Shown here: positions 18,984 through 29,789 of the stretch, piece after piece
Layout: each line of letters starts with the position of its first letter
Numbering within the stretch: position 1 is the stretch's first letter
NCBI GenBank assembly: GCA_030035585.1
Contig: CM057481.1
Span: 58,723,128-58,787,127, forward strand
Origin: Dugong dugon
Lineage: Eukaryota; Chordata; Mammalia; Sirenia; Dugongidae
Direction: 5' to 3'
DNA length: 64,000 bases
Program-made: the position numbers and the translations under genes
Notes under the pieces: generated by a model
Told to the model about the DNA's origin: nothing
Seen by the model: only the letters and a program-made list of their open reading frames with translations
Databases searched by the model: none

Positions 18984-19999
18984 GCTTATATATTTCCTTC
19001 TGGGAAAAATAAACTGTTCGTTTTCTAATAACAGAAAGCTTGGTACCCTGGCATCTGAGGCCAGTTCACTTCTTCATCTCCGTGGTGGTCCCCACCTGAG
19101 GCCCCTGGCAGGGATAGGCTCCAGACAGCGTGGCTCACAAGACAGAATTCCAGGGCAATGGGTTTTGGGAATTGCTTGCTTAAATAAATATGAGTCTCTG
19201 GATTATTTTTATTTTCCTTTAAAGAAAATTCCAGAGAGAAAAACAGGACATCTTGGCTAGAGGGAAGGTCCCCATGCCCCTGTGTGTACTTCTCTCCTTG
19301 CACTGAAGAAAGAAGGGTTGGGTGGAAGATCCCAGCTCCATAGCCTCTAGAGCCCGTCCCCTTCATTCAGGATCCCAAGGTCATTCAAGGTCAGGTGGGC
19401 CCCCAAGAATCTAATGGTCCTCTGCACCCAAATCCAAACACACATCCAGAGGGAGAATCGATTTTCCAAAACCCAGCCCATGAGTTTTCCAATGTCCCAG
19501 TTTTATGCTTGTTGTTATGACTTATAAAAGCTTGCTGGGTTTGTTTTGAAGACAATGGGAAAAATAACATTACGCTATTTTAAACAGCTGCAAATATTTC
19601 AAATATGACCCAAGACAGTAAAAATGCCGGATTTCCCAAACCACAAATCCTCCTCCTTGTTAAAATCCAATTGCCGTCTGAGTGTGGGACGGAGAGCCGG
19701 AGTGCCAGTCCCGAGCATCGCAAGCTTTATCTTTCCACGATGGAACTCTGAAATACTATTGTCTCCATCACTTTCAGTTCTGTGTTTCAAAGCTAAATTC
19801 ATAAAACTGTGTAAAAGCCATCCTCCAAGTGTGATTTAGCCTCTCCTCTCTTGGCATGAGATCTTGAAGCTTCTTGATCCCATTACAGCTTGATTTGGGG
19901 CACAGAGCTTGGGGGTGGAAATGAAAAGCCAGTGCAGGTCATTTCTGGTATCTCTTTTCAGAGGTGGAAAAGCACAGGTCAGTGTAAAAGCGGCTCCCA
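18984..19999. other. Repeat-poor, non-coding, about 1 kb
   Basis: No common repeat or gene recognised. Overlapping open frames on both strands at 19025-19366 and 19599-19839 show no known domain and no splice-site-supported exon. Confidence 0.5.
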
Positions 20000-20118
20000 T
20001 CTTTTTCTTACGGCTTCCCTAAGTGCTCGGAGCACAAGGACTACCTCTGGTTCATTCTGGGGTATGTTGTGCCAAGTACAGTGTCTGACACTCAGCAGGC
20101 AATTGTTGAATGAATGAT
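20000..20118 (+). mobile_element. L2 LINE 3' end
   Basis: Forward L2 end: CAGTGTCTGACACTCAGCAG, then GCAATTGTTGAATGAATG. Confidence 0.75.
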
Positions 20119-20198
20119 CTATTTAAAGAATGAGGCCTGAAAGGGAAACAAAATTGGCATAACTTACTTTATTTTTACTCGGTTTAAGTAAGGGGGCT

Positions 20199-20641
20199 CA
20201 GTGGCATCATTAGGGTTGATGTCATCCCATGTAGTAACCACCCCCATGCTAATTACAAAATACTGTAACTAAAACACCAGAAAATTTGACAAAATCAGCA
20301 ACTCTAAAAACACCAGGCAGCAACAAAAAAAAACACCGCGTGCCTGTAGCACGTGCAGACGAAACCACGTGATTTGAAGTGTCAGTGTAACTGGGTAATG
20401 ACAACAGCTCCGACTGGAGCCCATTAGAAAGTTCAAAAAGTAAATTAGCATAGAGTTTTAGCCTTGATACATGTAAGCTGGGCTTATGAAAAATGTTTTT
20501 GTTGTTATAACTTTTTTTACAAAAAATAATAAATTTCTGCTGAAACACTGCACATAACTTTTATAGGTGGTCATTTTGGTGTCACCCTGCCTGTCACCCG
20601 GTGCCACCTGCACTCCCCACATCCCCCTAGTGACGCCACTG
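20199..20641. mobile_element. Complete hAT-type nonautonomous element, family unidentified
   Basis: A 443-bp element. Its left end is CAGTGGCATCATTAGGG, and its right end read inward is CAGTGGCGTCACTAGGGGGA. The 8-bp flanks AGGGGGCT (20191-20198) and AGTGGGCT (20642-20649) match 7 of 8. The right-end block GTCATTTTGGTGTCACC recurs in reverse at 55505-55595. The interior is AT-rich with no transposase. Confidence 0.82.
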
Positions 20642-20649
20642 AGTGGGCT

Positions 20650-21174
20650 GTTTTATGTTAACTGTATAGTTTAAAATTTAAGCACAATATTTGTGCCTAC
20701 ATAAATAGTTGGAAAAGGTAAAATGTCATAACACTGGGTGTTTGTTATAAAGTTGGAGCTTGCCTTTGGATTATGACAACTTGATTTAAAACAAGGCATG
20801 GATTGTTCCTTACTCTGCTTAATCTAAATTTCAGTGTTTTGCAATGTCAGATCTTTTTGGGGGATATAAACAGATGGTGACAAAGGGTGGGTGTCTTGTG
20901 GAGTCATTGCATTTGAGCGTGGACCTTTCTGGGTGGTTGGAGGTAGGGCAGAGAAAAGCTGGCTCCAAATTCGGCATAAAGCAACTGTCACAGCAAGCCC
21001 ATCCAGCCTACAGTGTCACAGAGAAAAATCAGCCACTTCTCTCAAAGTTCCAGTAGAAACTTAAACTTTATTAGGGCAGTTGTAGCAGGATAAAGAGGTG
21101 ACTTTTCCCCCCTTTAACTGTTTAATTAAAAGTTCAGGGATGTGTGTGCAGAGTTTTTGACTTTCATCTCAAAA
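20650..21174. other. Unassigned sequence
   Basis: No gene or common repeat recognised. Confidence 0.45.
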
Positions 21175-21258
21175 CATACACACATGCACACATGCACACA
21201 CGCAATGCACACACACATATATACACATACACACACACACATACACACACACACACAA
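21175..21258 (+). repeat. Interrupted (CA)n microsatellite
   Basis: Alternating CA with interruptions (CATGCACACATGCACACACG, then CATATATACACATACACAC). Confidence 0.95.
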
Positions 21259-21374
21259 CCTGTCTAATAGCAGCCTCTGTGATCATCATAAAGCAACAAG
21301 TCTGGGTATGACACAGGCTGTCCTCAGGTCCAGGGACCTAGGAATTCTGAGAAAGACCCAATGTGTTTGTCTCA

Positions 21375-21406
21375 TCACATGTGGCCTTGTCTTGGGCCAC
21401 ATGTGA
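21375..21406. repeat. Perfect 12-bp inverted repeat with 8-nt loop
   Basis: Arms TCACATGTGGCC (21375-21386) and GGCCACATGTGA (21395-21406). Each arm holds a CACATGTG E-box-like palindrome. Confidence 0.95.
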
Positions 21407-21524
21407 CCACACCAGCTGCATCTGCGCTCATGGCCTATCCCCTGATATGTCTGTGAAATGCTGTATCTTTAAAATGAAGAAAGTTCTATGAACAAAAACC
21501 AACAAAAAGTTCAAGGGGAAAAGC

Positions 21525-21742
21525 TTTCAGCAGAGTCAGACCAAATTCAGATCCCAACCCACTGCTCGCTGCCTCTGTGAACTCAAGCAAGTTATTTGCC
21601 CTTTCAAGCCTCCCTCGATTGCCTCATACGTAAAAATAGAAATAATAAGACTACCTTGCCCGTGGAGTTGTGAGGCCCGAATGAGGTAATGCCTATAAAG
21701 TACTTATCAAATTGCAGGGCACACAGGAAGTGCTCAACAAAA
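21525..21742 (+). mobile_element. MIR SINE
   Basis: Shows CTCAAGCAAGTTATTTGCCC, GCCTCATACGTAAAAATAG and GAGTTGTGAGGCCCGAATGA, ending GGAAGTGCTCAACA. Confidence 0.85.
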
Positions 21743-22145
21743 TGAAAGTTAAAAACAAATGCATCAATGAGACGTATTAAACTGAAATTTAGAATCTAGC
21801 CCAGGACCACGACAGTGATCTACAAAGAAGCACAACCAAGGGAAGTACTCAGCCTGTTTCCACCCAGAAGGCAGCTCGATGCTGTTCTGTCAATGACCAA
21901 ACCACAGGAAAAAACATCCGAACAACCTGTCTGGCCTCCTCTCCCGGATAACCTTGTGCCCAATTAACACCTTATCAGGCTGCACACCTGGGGTGTGACT
22001 TTATCCTCAGATTATGACACCAACTTGTCTTTAACCCTGTCCTGGACTTCTCTACCAGGTGGGCAAAGCTGCCTAAGTTTCCTCCCTGTTTTAGGGGGAT
22101 AAAGCTAAAGAACTGGCCAGCTTCACTAATTACAGAGTACTCAGT
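21743..22145. other. Unassigned sequence
   Basis: No gene or common repeat recognised. Confidence 0.45.
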
Positions 22146-22603
22146 ATGGGGTTCTTCACCTTTGCTTTGACATGAGCCTTTTAGAAATCTGGTAAAGCCT
22201 GAGGACCCCAGAAAAACGTTTTGAAATGCACAAAATAAAACACACAGGTTTATGAATGGAAAAAATGTATTAAAACACAGTATTTAAGAATCGGATATAA
22301 TAATATATGAGCTTCTTTGGTAACACATTAAATAACGTGATCTAGCAGCCTGATCACCGCCATAATTTTGAAGACATGATAAGTGAAAATGCTATTTCAG
22401 GACATCCACCACAACTGTAATGTGATCCGAAAATACCTGTAATTTCTGCTGGTGACAGAGGAGCAGGTGCTGCCAATGCGGGCGTGGTTTGTTGCCGCCA
22501 CTCGTAATGGAAGGAAATGTTAAATTTCAGTTAGAGGTTATTGAAAATTTAGACAATTTTTTTTCCCACCCAAGTTCATTGAGGTTAGGAACCCCCGACC
22601 TAG
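22146..22603 (+). mobile_element. hAT-Charlie-type nonautonomous element
   Basis: Inverted ends GGGGTTCTTCACC and GAGGTTAGGAACCCC. The interior matches a familiar old hAT: GAGGACCCCAGAAAAACG, AATGCACAAAATAAAACACA, ACAACTGTAATGTGATCCGA and CAGTTAGAGGTTATTGAAAA. Confidence 0.7.
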
Positions 22604-22653
22604 ACGCTTCCAGAACTTCCTGTCTTCCCAGCCTGTCTTTCAAGCCCTGGAAT

Positions 22654-22897
22654 CAGAGCCCTGCTTACCCATTAGGCTAGGTAGACACAGTATCTAGGGC
22701 CCATGATACTTTTAATGGCCCACAAAATTTTTTTAATTTTAATTTCTCTTAAAATTAGAAGAAAATTAATCTAATAATAATGAACCCAGCCTAGATTATA
22801 TTCATCTTTATGTAAATGTAATTTTTAATATTCTCCTCTGGAGGAATGGCCCCTGAAGGCAAAATACCTATCAACAAAAGTCATAGTAACCCTGCCT
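22654..22897. mobile_element. hAT-Tip100-like (Arthur-like) element
   Basis: The left end CCCTGCTTACCCATTAGGCT and interior GTATCTAGGGCCCATGATAC resemble elements starting CAGGGGCAGATTA. The right part GAGGAATGGCCCCTGAAGGC ends near AACCCTGCCTGG. The name is tentative. Confidence 0.45.
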
Positions 22898-23293
22898 GGA
22901 ATTGAGAGTGTTTCCTTGGGAAATCGAACCTCTGGGTATAAACTGGCAATGTAGGGGAGATAAGGCATGTCCTTGGTTTGGAAGTCCTCCTGTCCATTTG
23001 GATAATATCCTGCTGGGAATCTCTTCTTTCTCTGCAGGAGGTTTGTGGATTGGAGGCTCTAATAAGGGCTCTTCTTTTCCCCCACTTCCAAGTAGGGAGA
23101 TCAGCTCTTCCAGATTTGCATGTCTTTTTTTCTCCCAGTTTTAGTACTACAAGTTCTGGGTCCCAGGAAACCCCTTAGTCCCAGGCAAACCAAGGTAATT
23201 TGTCACTCTACTTCCAAGGTCAGAAATCTGGGAACCTGCTGTGGTATAAACGGGATTATCTTCTGTAGGTTCTCCTTCCAGGCCCATCTTTTT
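22898..23293. other. Unassigned sequence
   Basis: No gene or common repeat recognised. Open frames on the + strand have no known domain. Confidence 0.45.
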
Positions 23294-23500
23294 AAAAACC
23301 AGTTGCCGTTGGGTCGAATCCAACTCATGGCAACCCCATGTGTGTCAGAGTAGAACTCCGCTTTAAAGAGTTTTCAGTGATTGATTTTTCAGAAGTGGAT
23401 CACCAATCCTTTCTTCCAAGGCTTCTCTGGGTGAAGTTGAACCACCAACCTTTTGGTTAGCAGCTGAGCGCATTAACTGTTTGCACCACCCAGGGACTCC
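23294..23500 (-). mobile_element. AfroSINE, type B head, full length
   Basis: Reads GTTGCCGTTGGGTCGAATCC through TTTGCACCACCCAGGGACTC. Contains the type B spacer TTTCTTCCAAGGCTTCTCTG. Confidence 0.92.
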
Positions 23501-23879
23501 CCAGTCTTTGTTACAGAGAGGAAAATGCACACCCACAAAATAACCCAGGAGGACTAAGCTTTACCTGCCGTGTTCAAGGGCACAAAGGGAGCTCGCTCCA
23601 TCTTAAATTGACTGTTTGAATACAGAAGATAATAAAATAAAACAGACTATAACCCCAATAATCCAGATAAGCCCTGCTATTACATTTTCCCTAACTAAAG
23701 TTATGCATGAATTGGTATTTTGTTTGTTTGTTTGTTTTTCATATGATACAGAAAAAGGAAGAATCTCTTCCATTCCCAACCTCACCCCCCAGGCCTTCTT
23801 TGCAAAAGTAGCCAGTGTTAACACTTTCTTACAGATCCTTCCCCAAAAAATTCTGAGTCAAATATCACACCAAAAGCCA
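23501..23879. other. Unassigned sequence with (TTTG)n
   Basis: No gene seen. A (TTTG)n microsatellite lies at 23719-23737. Confidence 0.45.
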
Positions 23880-24085
23880 AAAAAAAAAAACCCCACTGCC
23901 ATCAAATCATTTCTGACTCATGGTGACCCCACGTGTTATAGAGCTGTTCCATAGGGTTTCCTTGACTATAATCTCATGGAAGCACATCTCCAGGCCTTTC
24001 TTCTGCAGCGCTGCTGGGTGGATTTGAACCACCAACGCTTCAGTTAGTAGCTGAGAACAAACCGTTTGCACCACTCAGTGATCTC
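23880..24085 (-). mobile_element. AfroSINE, type B head
   Basis: Reads CCACTGCCATCAAATCATTT through CGTTTGCACCACTCAGTGA. Contains CTTTCTTCTGCAGCGCTGCT. Confidence 0.92.
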
Positions 24086-24109
24086 TTTGCCCAATTCCAG
24101 AATCTATAT

Positions 24110-24300
24110 TTCTAACCACTTAACATCCCAGCTCCACTGTGCACTGACTGAGTGACTATGACATGTTTCTTCTCAGTACCTCAGTGTCTGTATCTGTAAA
24201 ACAGTGGTAATGACTAGACCTTCCCAATGAGAGGTGGCCCGTGTGAAATGCTGAATGCAGTACCTGGCATATCATAATGGCTCCATAAATGTTATTAACA
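24110..24300 (+). mobile_element. MIR SINE
   Basis: Shows TCTGTATCTGTAAAACAGTG, AATGACTAGACCTTCCCAAT and ACCTGGCATATCATAATGGC. Confidence 0.75.
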
Positions 24301-24571
24301 ATTGTAGCAATAATAGTAAGACAATAATTGCCATCGTCATTATTGTTGTTGCTTCTGAATTTGCTCTGTCTCGTTCTCTCTCCTCACACCAAGTTTCTGG
24401 TGGCCCCCGGGGACGTGGACAGTAAAGAACAGGGCATGTCTGGCAGGTGGATATGGGTGAGGGGTAATAGGGTTTTATACTTCTCCCTTCTCCATGAGAG
24501 TAGTGAGCCCACCATTTCCCAGTGTGTCCTTGGAGAGCCTGGGTACCTAGTGGCATGTGGCTTCTACTAGA
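24301..24571. other. Unassigned sequence
   Basis: No gene or clear repeat recognised. Confidence 0.4.
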
Positions 24572-24768
24572 CCTGTGTTGTCTGATAGGTAGCCACTAGC
24601 CATGTGTGGCTACTTAAATTCAAGAAAATTTAATTCAAAATCCAGTTCCTCAGTGACACTGGCCACAATTCAAGTGCTCAATAGCCATACGTGGCTAATG
24701 GCTAGCATCCTGGAGAGTGCAGCTACAGAACATCTCCATCGCAGAAAGCTCCACTGGACAATGCTGTT
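24572..24768. mobile_element. hAT-type element (CAGTGCTGTCCAATA family)
   Basis: Ends TGTGTTGTCTGATAGGTAGC and CCACTGGACAATGCTG. The interior has palindromic AGCCACTAGCCATGTGTGGC and AGCCATACGTGGCTAATGGC. Confidence 0.7.
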
Positions 24769-25212
24769 CTAGAGGCCTTGTTCTACCACTTAGAGATAGA
24801 TCCTACTCTCAGTCGCCCATGAAAGCCTTGTCCCCTTATGCTGGATTGCTCCAACCTTTTATCTGAGGGATTCTCCTCCAAGTCCACGGATGGACATCAC
24901 GGGTTCTTGTGGAGGAGTAAACAACACACTGTTAGCCATACTTCAGTCCTTCTTGAAGGACAAGAGGAACAACACATATTCCACTTTGCTTCTTGATTCT
25001 TCTAGGATGTAGCAATCACTGCTACTTAGCACACAGTCCACCCCAAGAAGTTTCAAACATGTCCCCATGCATCTGTACACCCACTTTGAAGTTTTGCATT
25101 TAGATGCCTTTACACATCCCCTGGTGCTTTGTGTGGATTCTCTCCTCGACCCCCTCTTCTGCCCGAGAGTCTGGTCTGAAACAGGAGACCTCCAGCCACT
25201 GGCTCTGGTGAT
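24769..25212. other. Unassigned sequence
   Basis: No gene or common repeat recognised. Confidence 0.45.
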
Positions 25213-25418
25213 TAAAACCGAAACCCGCTGCCATCAAGTCGATTTTGACTCATAGCAACCCTATAGGACAGAGTAGAACTGCCTGATAGAGTTTCCAAGA
25301 CTGTAATCTTTACTGAAGCAGACTGCCACATCTTTCTCCTTTGGAGCAGCTGGTGGGTTTGAACCGCTAACCTTTCAGTTAGCAGATGAGCACTTACCCG
25401 CTGTGCCACTAGGGCTCC
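25213..25418 (-). mobile_element. AfroSINE, type A, full length
   Basis: Reads GCTGCCATCAAGTCGATTTT through CTGTGCCACTAGGGCTCC. The reversed head abuts a forward SINE half directly. Confidence 0.93.
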
Positions 25419-25506
25419 TTCCATAAAGGTTACAGCCTTGGAAGCCCTATGGGGGCAGTTCCACTCTGTCCTATAGGGTCATTATGAGTTGGAATTGACT
25501 CGACAA
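25419..25506 (+). mobile_element. AfroSINE, 3' half, forward
   Basis: Begins mid-element at CCATAAAGGTTACAGCCTTG and ends GAGTTGGAATTGACTCGACA. With 25213-25418 it forms a head-to-middle inverted pair. Confidence 0.9.
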
Positions 25507-25517
25507 TGATGGATGGG

Positions 25518-25614
25518 TAAGGTCATACAACTAATAAGTGGTAGAACCAGAATTTGAACAAAGACAGTCTGGATTGAAAACCTGTACTTTAACCATTATA
25601 CTCTACTACCCCTT
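25518..25614 (-). mobile_element. MIR SINE fragment
   Basis: Reverse MIR: ACTAATAAGTGGTAGAACCA, GAATTTGAACAAAGACAGTC and AACCATTATACTCTACTACC. Confidence 0.75.
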
Positions 25615-25623
25615 TAATTTAGA

Positions 25624-25840
25624 CCAGTGATTCCCATCTGTGACTGATTTGCCTCCCAGTGAACATGTGTCAATGTCTGAAGATATTTTTGGTTGTCACA
25701 ACTTGGGGGTACAGGGTACTACTGGCATCTAGTAAGTCGAGACTAGGGATGCTGCTACATATCCTATAATACACAGGAGAGCCCCACAACTCAAAATTAT
25801 CTGGCCCAAAATGTCAGTAGTGCCAAGGTTGAGAAACCCT
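25624..25840 (+). mobile_element. hAT-type element (CAGTGGTTCTCAAC family)
   Basis: Left end CAGTGATTCCCATCTG, right end CAAGGTTGAGAAACCCT. Interior TTTGGTTGTCACAACTTGGG, TACTACTGGCATCTAGTAAG, GGATGCTGCTACATATCCTA. Flanks AATTTAGA (25616-25623) and AATGTAGA (25841-25848) match 7 of 8. Confidence 0.85.
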
Positions 25841-25848
25841 AATGTAGA

Positions 25849-26610
25849 CTAAGTATTGAATAGAAAGGATTTGATAAAAGGCTGTGTGTGCACCTCCTTT
25901 ACCAAAGAATTCAGAAATTGATATTACCATTATTATTTTCATTGGTTTCATTTCTATTAAGCAAGAGAATGATCAAACTTTCAAGAAGTTCCCTCAAATA
26001 AATGTAACGTGATCCCAGAAATCTGAGAGCCTAGATGCTGTTGTTTAAATGCAAGACTTTGAAGGGTGAAGGAAGATGGATTCACTGCTGGTCACCCCTC
26101 TGCACTCACACCACCCAGTCCCACTGGGGAGGTTCTGGCCCTGAGCTGCAGACCTTGAGCCACAGGCTTTTATGCACATCTTCCTGCCCCTGCAATCGTG
26201 GGGTCTCCCGAGTGCCCTTCTGTACACACCACCATCGGAAATAATTATCCCCTCTGGACCCACGCCAATTAAATTCTCCCATGGCTGCTAGTTAGCAGGA
26301 GAGTGTGGGGAGGCAGGCTGGTTGGCATCTATTTCCTGTTCATCTCATCCAGACTTATGCGTCATCAGCAAGTGCAGATTTTTCTCAGGATGCCCACAGC
26401 TGCATTCCCAGCCCAGGCAGCCAAATATTCCTGGCCCTACCAGCAGACTAGCCTTCCCATTTATAAGGAAAAGGGGAAGAGACCATTTTCAGAGAGGCCT
26501 TATCTGAAGGTTCTGCTCCCTGGCACTGAGAGAAATCTCTCATCCAGGGAGTTCTATTTAACTACTGGCTCCAGGCCATGGAATGGCAGCTGAGACTGCT
26601 GATCTACCCA
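25849..26610. other. Unassigned sequence, about 760 bp
   Basis: No gene or common repeat recognised. Open frames of 60-96 codons show no known domain. Confidence 0.45.
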
Positions 26611-26805
26611 TAAACCAGTAGCCATAGAGTCATTTCCAACCCATGGGTGTCAGAGTACAACAGTGTGCTATAGGGTTTTCAATGGCTGATTTTGTGGAAG
26701 TAGATCACTAGGCCTTTCTTTTGAGGCAGCACTGGGTGGACTCAAACCTCCAACCTTTTGGTTAGCAGCCAAACACATTAAACATTTGTACCACTCAGCA
26801 ACTCC
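26611..26805 (-). mobile_element. AfroSINE, type B head
   Basis: Reads AGCCATAGAGTCATTTCCAA through TTGTACCACTCAGCAACTC. The type B spacer CTTTCTTTTGAGGCAGCACT is present. Confidence 0.92.
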
Positions 26806-27594
26806 AATCCCCCCGTATTATTCCTACCATTCTTTCTCAAAGCAATTCCATGGAACACTCATTCAGGGAAAACTTGAAAGATGTTAGGGGTAACAATTTT
26901 TGTGGGCAAGTAAATTTGGGAAACTCTAATTAAAGAAAGCTGGACAGGTTACTTTACAAGCAGGACTTCTCAGAGCCTTAAATATGTTGGTGTGCATTGT
27001 GAATGTGCAGAGAGGAACACAGCGTGCAGTGTTTCCCCAGATTATTTGATCACATGTCTTAGTTTGGATTCTCCAAAGGAAGAGGCGAAGACTTGAGTTC
27101 AGGTAGAGTTCATCTGGGAGTTGATTCTAGTGATTAAAAATGAGGGAGTGGGAGAATGGGACAGGGAAAGAACAAAAGGCAGTAAAAGTGCATTAATGAT
27201 CTGGTTACCATTGTGAGCAACTGAAACTCAGTATTGCTAGAGAACCTCTGAGGAACCGTCTAAAACGTGCCTCAAAATTGTCCTACTGAAGGGTAGGACA
27301 TTCCCCGTTGGTTGAAGGTTGCCTCAGGAGGTTAAATACCCTGCACTTCTAGGGTTGCACATGCATGCTGGTGGAGCAACCTTCCGCGGTTTTGGAGAAA
27401 GCTCTGAGGCAGCAAAGCAAAGAGACAGTGAGGGATACATTGACGTGGCACTCTGACAATGTGCGTGAACCTTCCACACAACTACACTGAAACACTGGGC
27501 CAGAAGGATGTGGCATGGCACACCACAGGTCTGCGCACCACAGAACATCTCAGATGTATAGCTCTCCTTAGAACGTATAGGAGGGTTATTGCTC
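26806..27594. other. Unassigned; possibly an old LTR-like repeat
   Basis: From about 27055 the text (TTAGTTTGGATTCTCCAAAG, later CCACACCACAGGTCTGC-like) vaguely recalls an old interspersed repeat, but I could not name it. No gene seen. Confidence 0.3.
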
Positions 27595-27732
27595 TAACCT
27601 GATCCCCTTAGTTTACAGATGAGGGACAGAGATCCAGAGGGAGCATGACTTGCCCAAGATACAACACAGTGTGCCAAGAGGAGTATACTGTGTCTCTGAT
27701 TGCTTATCTGTAAAATGGGACTTATTATAGTA
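27595..27732. mobile_element. MIR fragments, both orientations
   Basis: A reverse piece (TTTACAGATGAGGGACAGAG, ACTTGCCCAAGATACAACAC) is followed by a forward piece (GCTTATCTGTAAAATGGGAC), interrupted at right by a SINE. Confidence 0.55.
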
Positions 27733-27894
27733 CCTACAGTGATTAAGCGTTTGGCTGCTAACCAAAAGGTCAGCAGGTCAGCCGCTCCTTGGAAACCCTA
27801 TGGGGCAGTTCTACTCTGTCCTATAGGGTCACTATGAGTCAGAATTGACTTGACAGCAACGGGTTTTGTTTTTGGGGTTTTTGTGGGTTTACCC
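27733..27894 (+). mobile_element. AfroSINE, type A, short form
   Basis: Contains GTTTGGCTGCTAACCAAAAG, the deletion junction CCGCTCCTTGGAAACCC, and GAGTCAGAATTGACTTGACA. The extreme head is lost. Confidence 0.92.
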
Positions 27895-27972
27895 CACAGT
27901 GAGTTTGTGCATTGTGTGCCTAGAACTGTGCCTTGCACACATTCATGGCTCAATAAAATTTATTTATTATTA
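27895..27972 (+). mobile_element. L2 LINE 3' end
   Basis: GAACTGTGCCTTGCACACAT and GGCTCAATAAAATTTATTTA follow the L2 3' pattern. Confidence 0.6.
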
Positions 27973-28094
27973 GCCCAAAACTGAGAATGACTTCACACAT
28001 ACGAAGTGCTACCATATTGCCAGGTTCATACCATATTTGTGGCAAGATGGGGTGCATCAGTTCAAGAAGCTTACTCTCTTGAAATGAACAAGAC
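27973..28094. other. Short spacer
   Basis: Nothing recognised. Confidence 0.4.
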
Positions 28095-28255
28095 AGTGAT
28101 TCAGTTATTCAAATACTTTTGAACACCTGCCCTATGCTTGATGATGAGGGTGTAATGGTCAGTAAAGTAGGAATGACCTCTTCTTTCATGGAGTGGTCAG
28201 CTTGGTAGAAATGAGAGAAATTAAATAGATAACTCGATAACTAATTAATTGCTTC
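28095..28255 (-). mobile_element. L2 LINE 3' end
   Basis: Reverse L2: AAATACTTTTGAACACCTGC, CTATGCTTGATGATGAGGGT and TTCATGGAGTGGTCAGCTTG. Confidence 0.6.
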
Positions 28256-28340
28256 AAATGCAATGATTGCTCTGAAAGAAAAATATCTATGATGTAAGTC
28301 TACCTTCTGGACCTCTAGTAGCCTCCTCTGCTCCATCTTC

Positions 28341-28545
28341 TTGTTGTTTTTAGGTGCCATCGAGTTGATTCCAACTCAGAGCTACCCCATGTGTCAGAGT
28401 AGAACTGCCCCATAGGGTTTCCTAGGCTGTAATCTTTATGGAAGCAGATCACCAGGCCTTTCTCCCATGGAGCCGCTGGACAGGTTCAAACTGCCAACCT
28501 TTCAGTTAGAAGTCAAGCGCTTAACCATTGTGCCACCAGGGTGGT
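28341..28545 (-). mobile_element. AfroSINE, type A, full length
   Basis: Begins with a TTGTTGTTTTTAGGTGCC tail and ends TTAACCATTGTGCCACCAGG. Confidence 0.93.
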
Positions 28546-28561
28546 GCATATTTAAAAAAAA

Positions 28562-28612
28562 ACAAACAATAGTTGCTGTCAAGTCAGCCGATTCATGGCA
28601 ACCCTATGGGTG
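28562..28612 (-). mobile_element. AfroSINE 3' tail fragment
   Basis: AATAGTTGCTGTCAAGTCAG then ATTCATGGCAACCCTATGGG, just right of the previous SINE. Confidence 0.75.
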
Positions 28613-28830
28613 GTACATACAGAGCTACCAAATGAAGAGCCTTAGGCTGTGTATCCATAATGCCCAAAATACCAAATCAGTTATTATCCGACATTATTGC
28701 CAACCCTCATTTCCCATTACATACTCAAGGAAGGGTCATTTCTTTTTCCCCTTTTTTGAACAATGTCAGTGGAAAAATTAACAGAAGACCCTGAGAAAAA
28801 TGTCGGCTCTGGCATAAAAATACTTCACAT
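28613..28830. other. Unassigned sequence
   Basis: Nothing recognised. Confidence 0.4.
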
Positions 28831-28831
28831 G

Positions 28832-29065
28832 TAATAGCTACCATTTGTTAAACATCTATTCCAGTACCACTTTATAGGGTACTTTATGTGTTACTCCTTT
28901 AACGTCAACAAGTATTTGTGAAGTACCAACTGTCTGCAGCCTCTGTTCTAGACCCTGGGCATAGCTGTGAATAAAACAAACAAAAATCTCTACCAGACTC
29001 TTGGGGCTTATGATCTACTTGGGAGAGAGACTGTCCACGTAACAAGTAAATTATATGGTATGTTA
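28832..29065 (-). mobile_element. MIR trace followed by L2 3' end
   Basis: 28832-28895 is MIR-like in reverse (AATAGCTACCATTTGTTAAA). 28896-29065 is reverse L2 (AACAAGTATTTGTGAAGTAC, CTAGACCCTGGGCATAGCTG, TCTACTTGGGAGAGAGACTG). Confidence 0.65.
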
Positions 29066-29069
29066 ATGT

Positions 29070-29525
29070 ACCTGGTAGCTTTTGCTGCATAACAAACCAC
29101 CCCAAAAGTCAGTGGCTTCAAACAATAACCATTTATTTAGCTCATGATTCTGCGCATCAGAGGTTTAGGCTGAGTGGTTCTTCTGATCTTGGCTGGGCTT
29201 GCTCACATGTCTGAGAGGCAGCTCGCTCATCTGGGGTTAGCTGGAGCAAACTAGGCCAGTAGGTGCATGTGACTCTCACCTCCCTCAACAGGCTGGCCCA
29301 GGCATGCTCTCACAGCCAGGCAGAGATGCAAAGGTAAGCAGTCAAGTCCTGCAAGAGGGCAAACGGAAATACACACATGCTTTTCAAGTCTCTGCTTGCA
29401 TCGTAATTGCTGACATCCAGTTGGCCAAAGACAGTCACATGACTGACCCCAGAATCAGAGTGGTAGGGGATGACAAAGTTACAGAGCCAAAGATGTAAAC
29501 ACAGGGAGGCCATTAATTGGGACAA
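29070..29525 (-). mobile_element. ERVL-type LTR (LTR33-like)
   Basis: The left end GGTAGCTTTTGCTGCATAAC and AAACCACCCCAAAAGTCAGT, later TTTTCAAGTCTCTGCTTGCA and CAGTTGGCCAAAGACAGTCA, match the LTR33/ERVL layout as I remember it. The subfamily is tentative. Confidence 0.6.
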
Positions 29526-29611
29526 TTAAATAAATCACTTTACCACAGATGGAAAATAAGTGTTATAGAAAGAAATAAAGCAGGCCTAAACAGATGGAGA
29601 AAGTCCAATTG

Positions 29612-29772
29612 AAAGGTTGGCAGTTTGAACACATGAAATAGTGCCATGGAAGAAAGGCTTGGCGATCTGCTTCTATGAAGATTACAGCCAAGAAAACTCT
29701 GTGGAGCAGTTCTACTGTGTAATATATGAGGTTGTCATGATCGGGATCAACTAACCACAATAACAGCAGCAT
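29612..29772 (+). mobile_element. AfroSINE, type B, head lost
   Basis: Contains AAAGGTTGGCAGTTTGAAC, AAGAAAGGCTTGGCGATCTG and AGCAGTTCTACTGTGTAATA. Confidence 0.88.
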
Positions 29773-29789
29773 AGCTGATTCTCACAACA

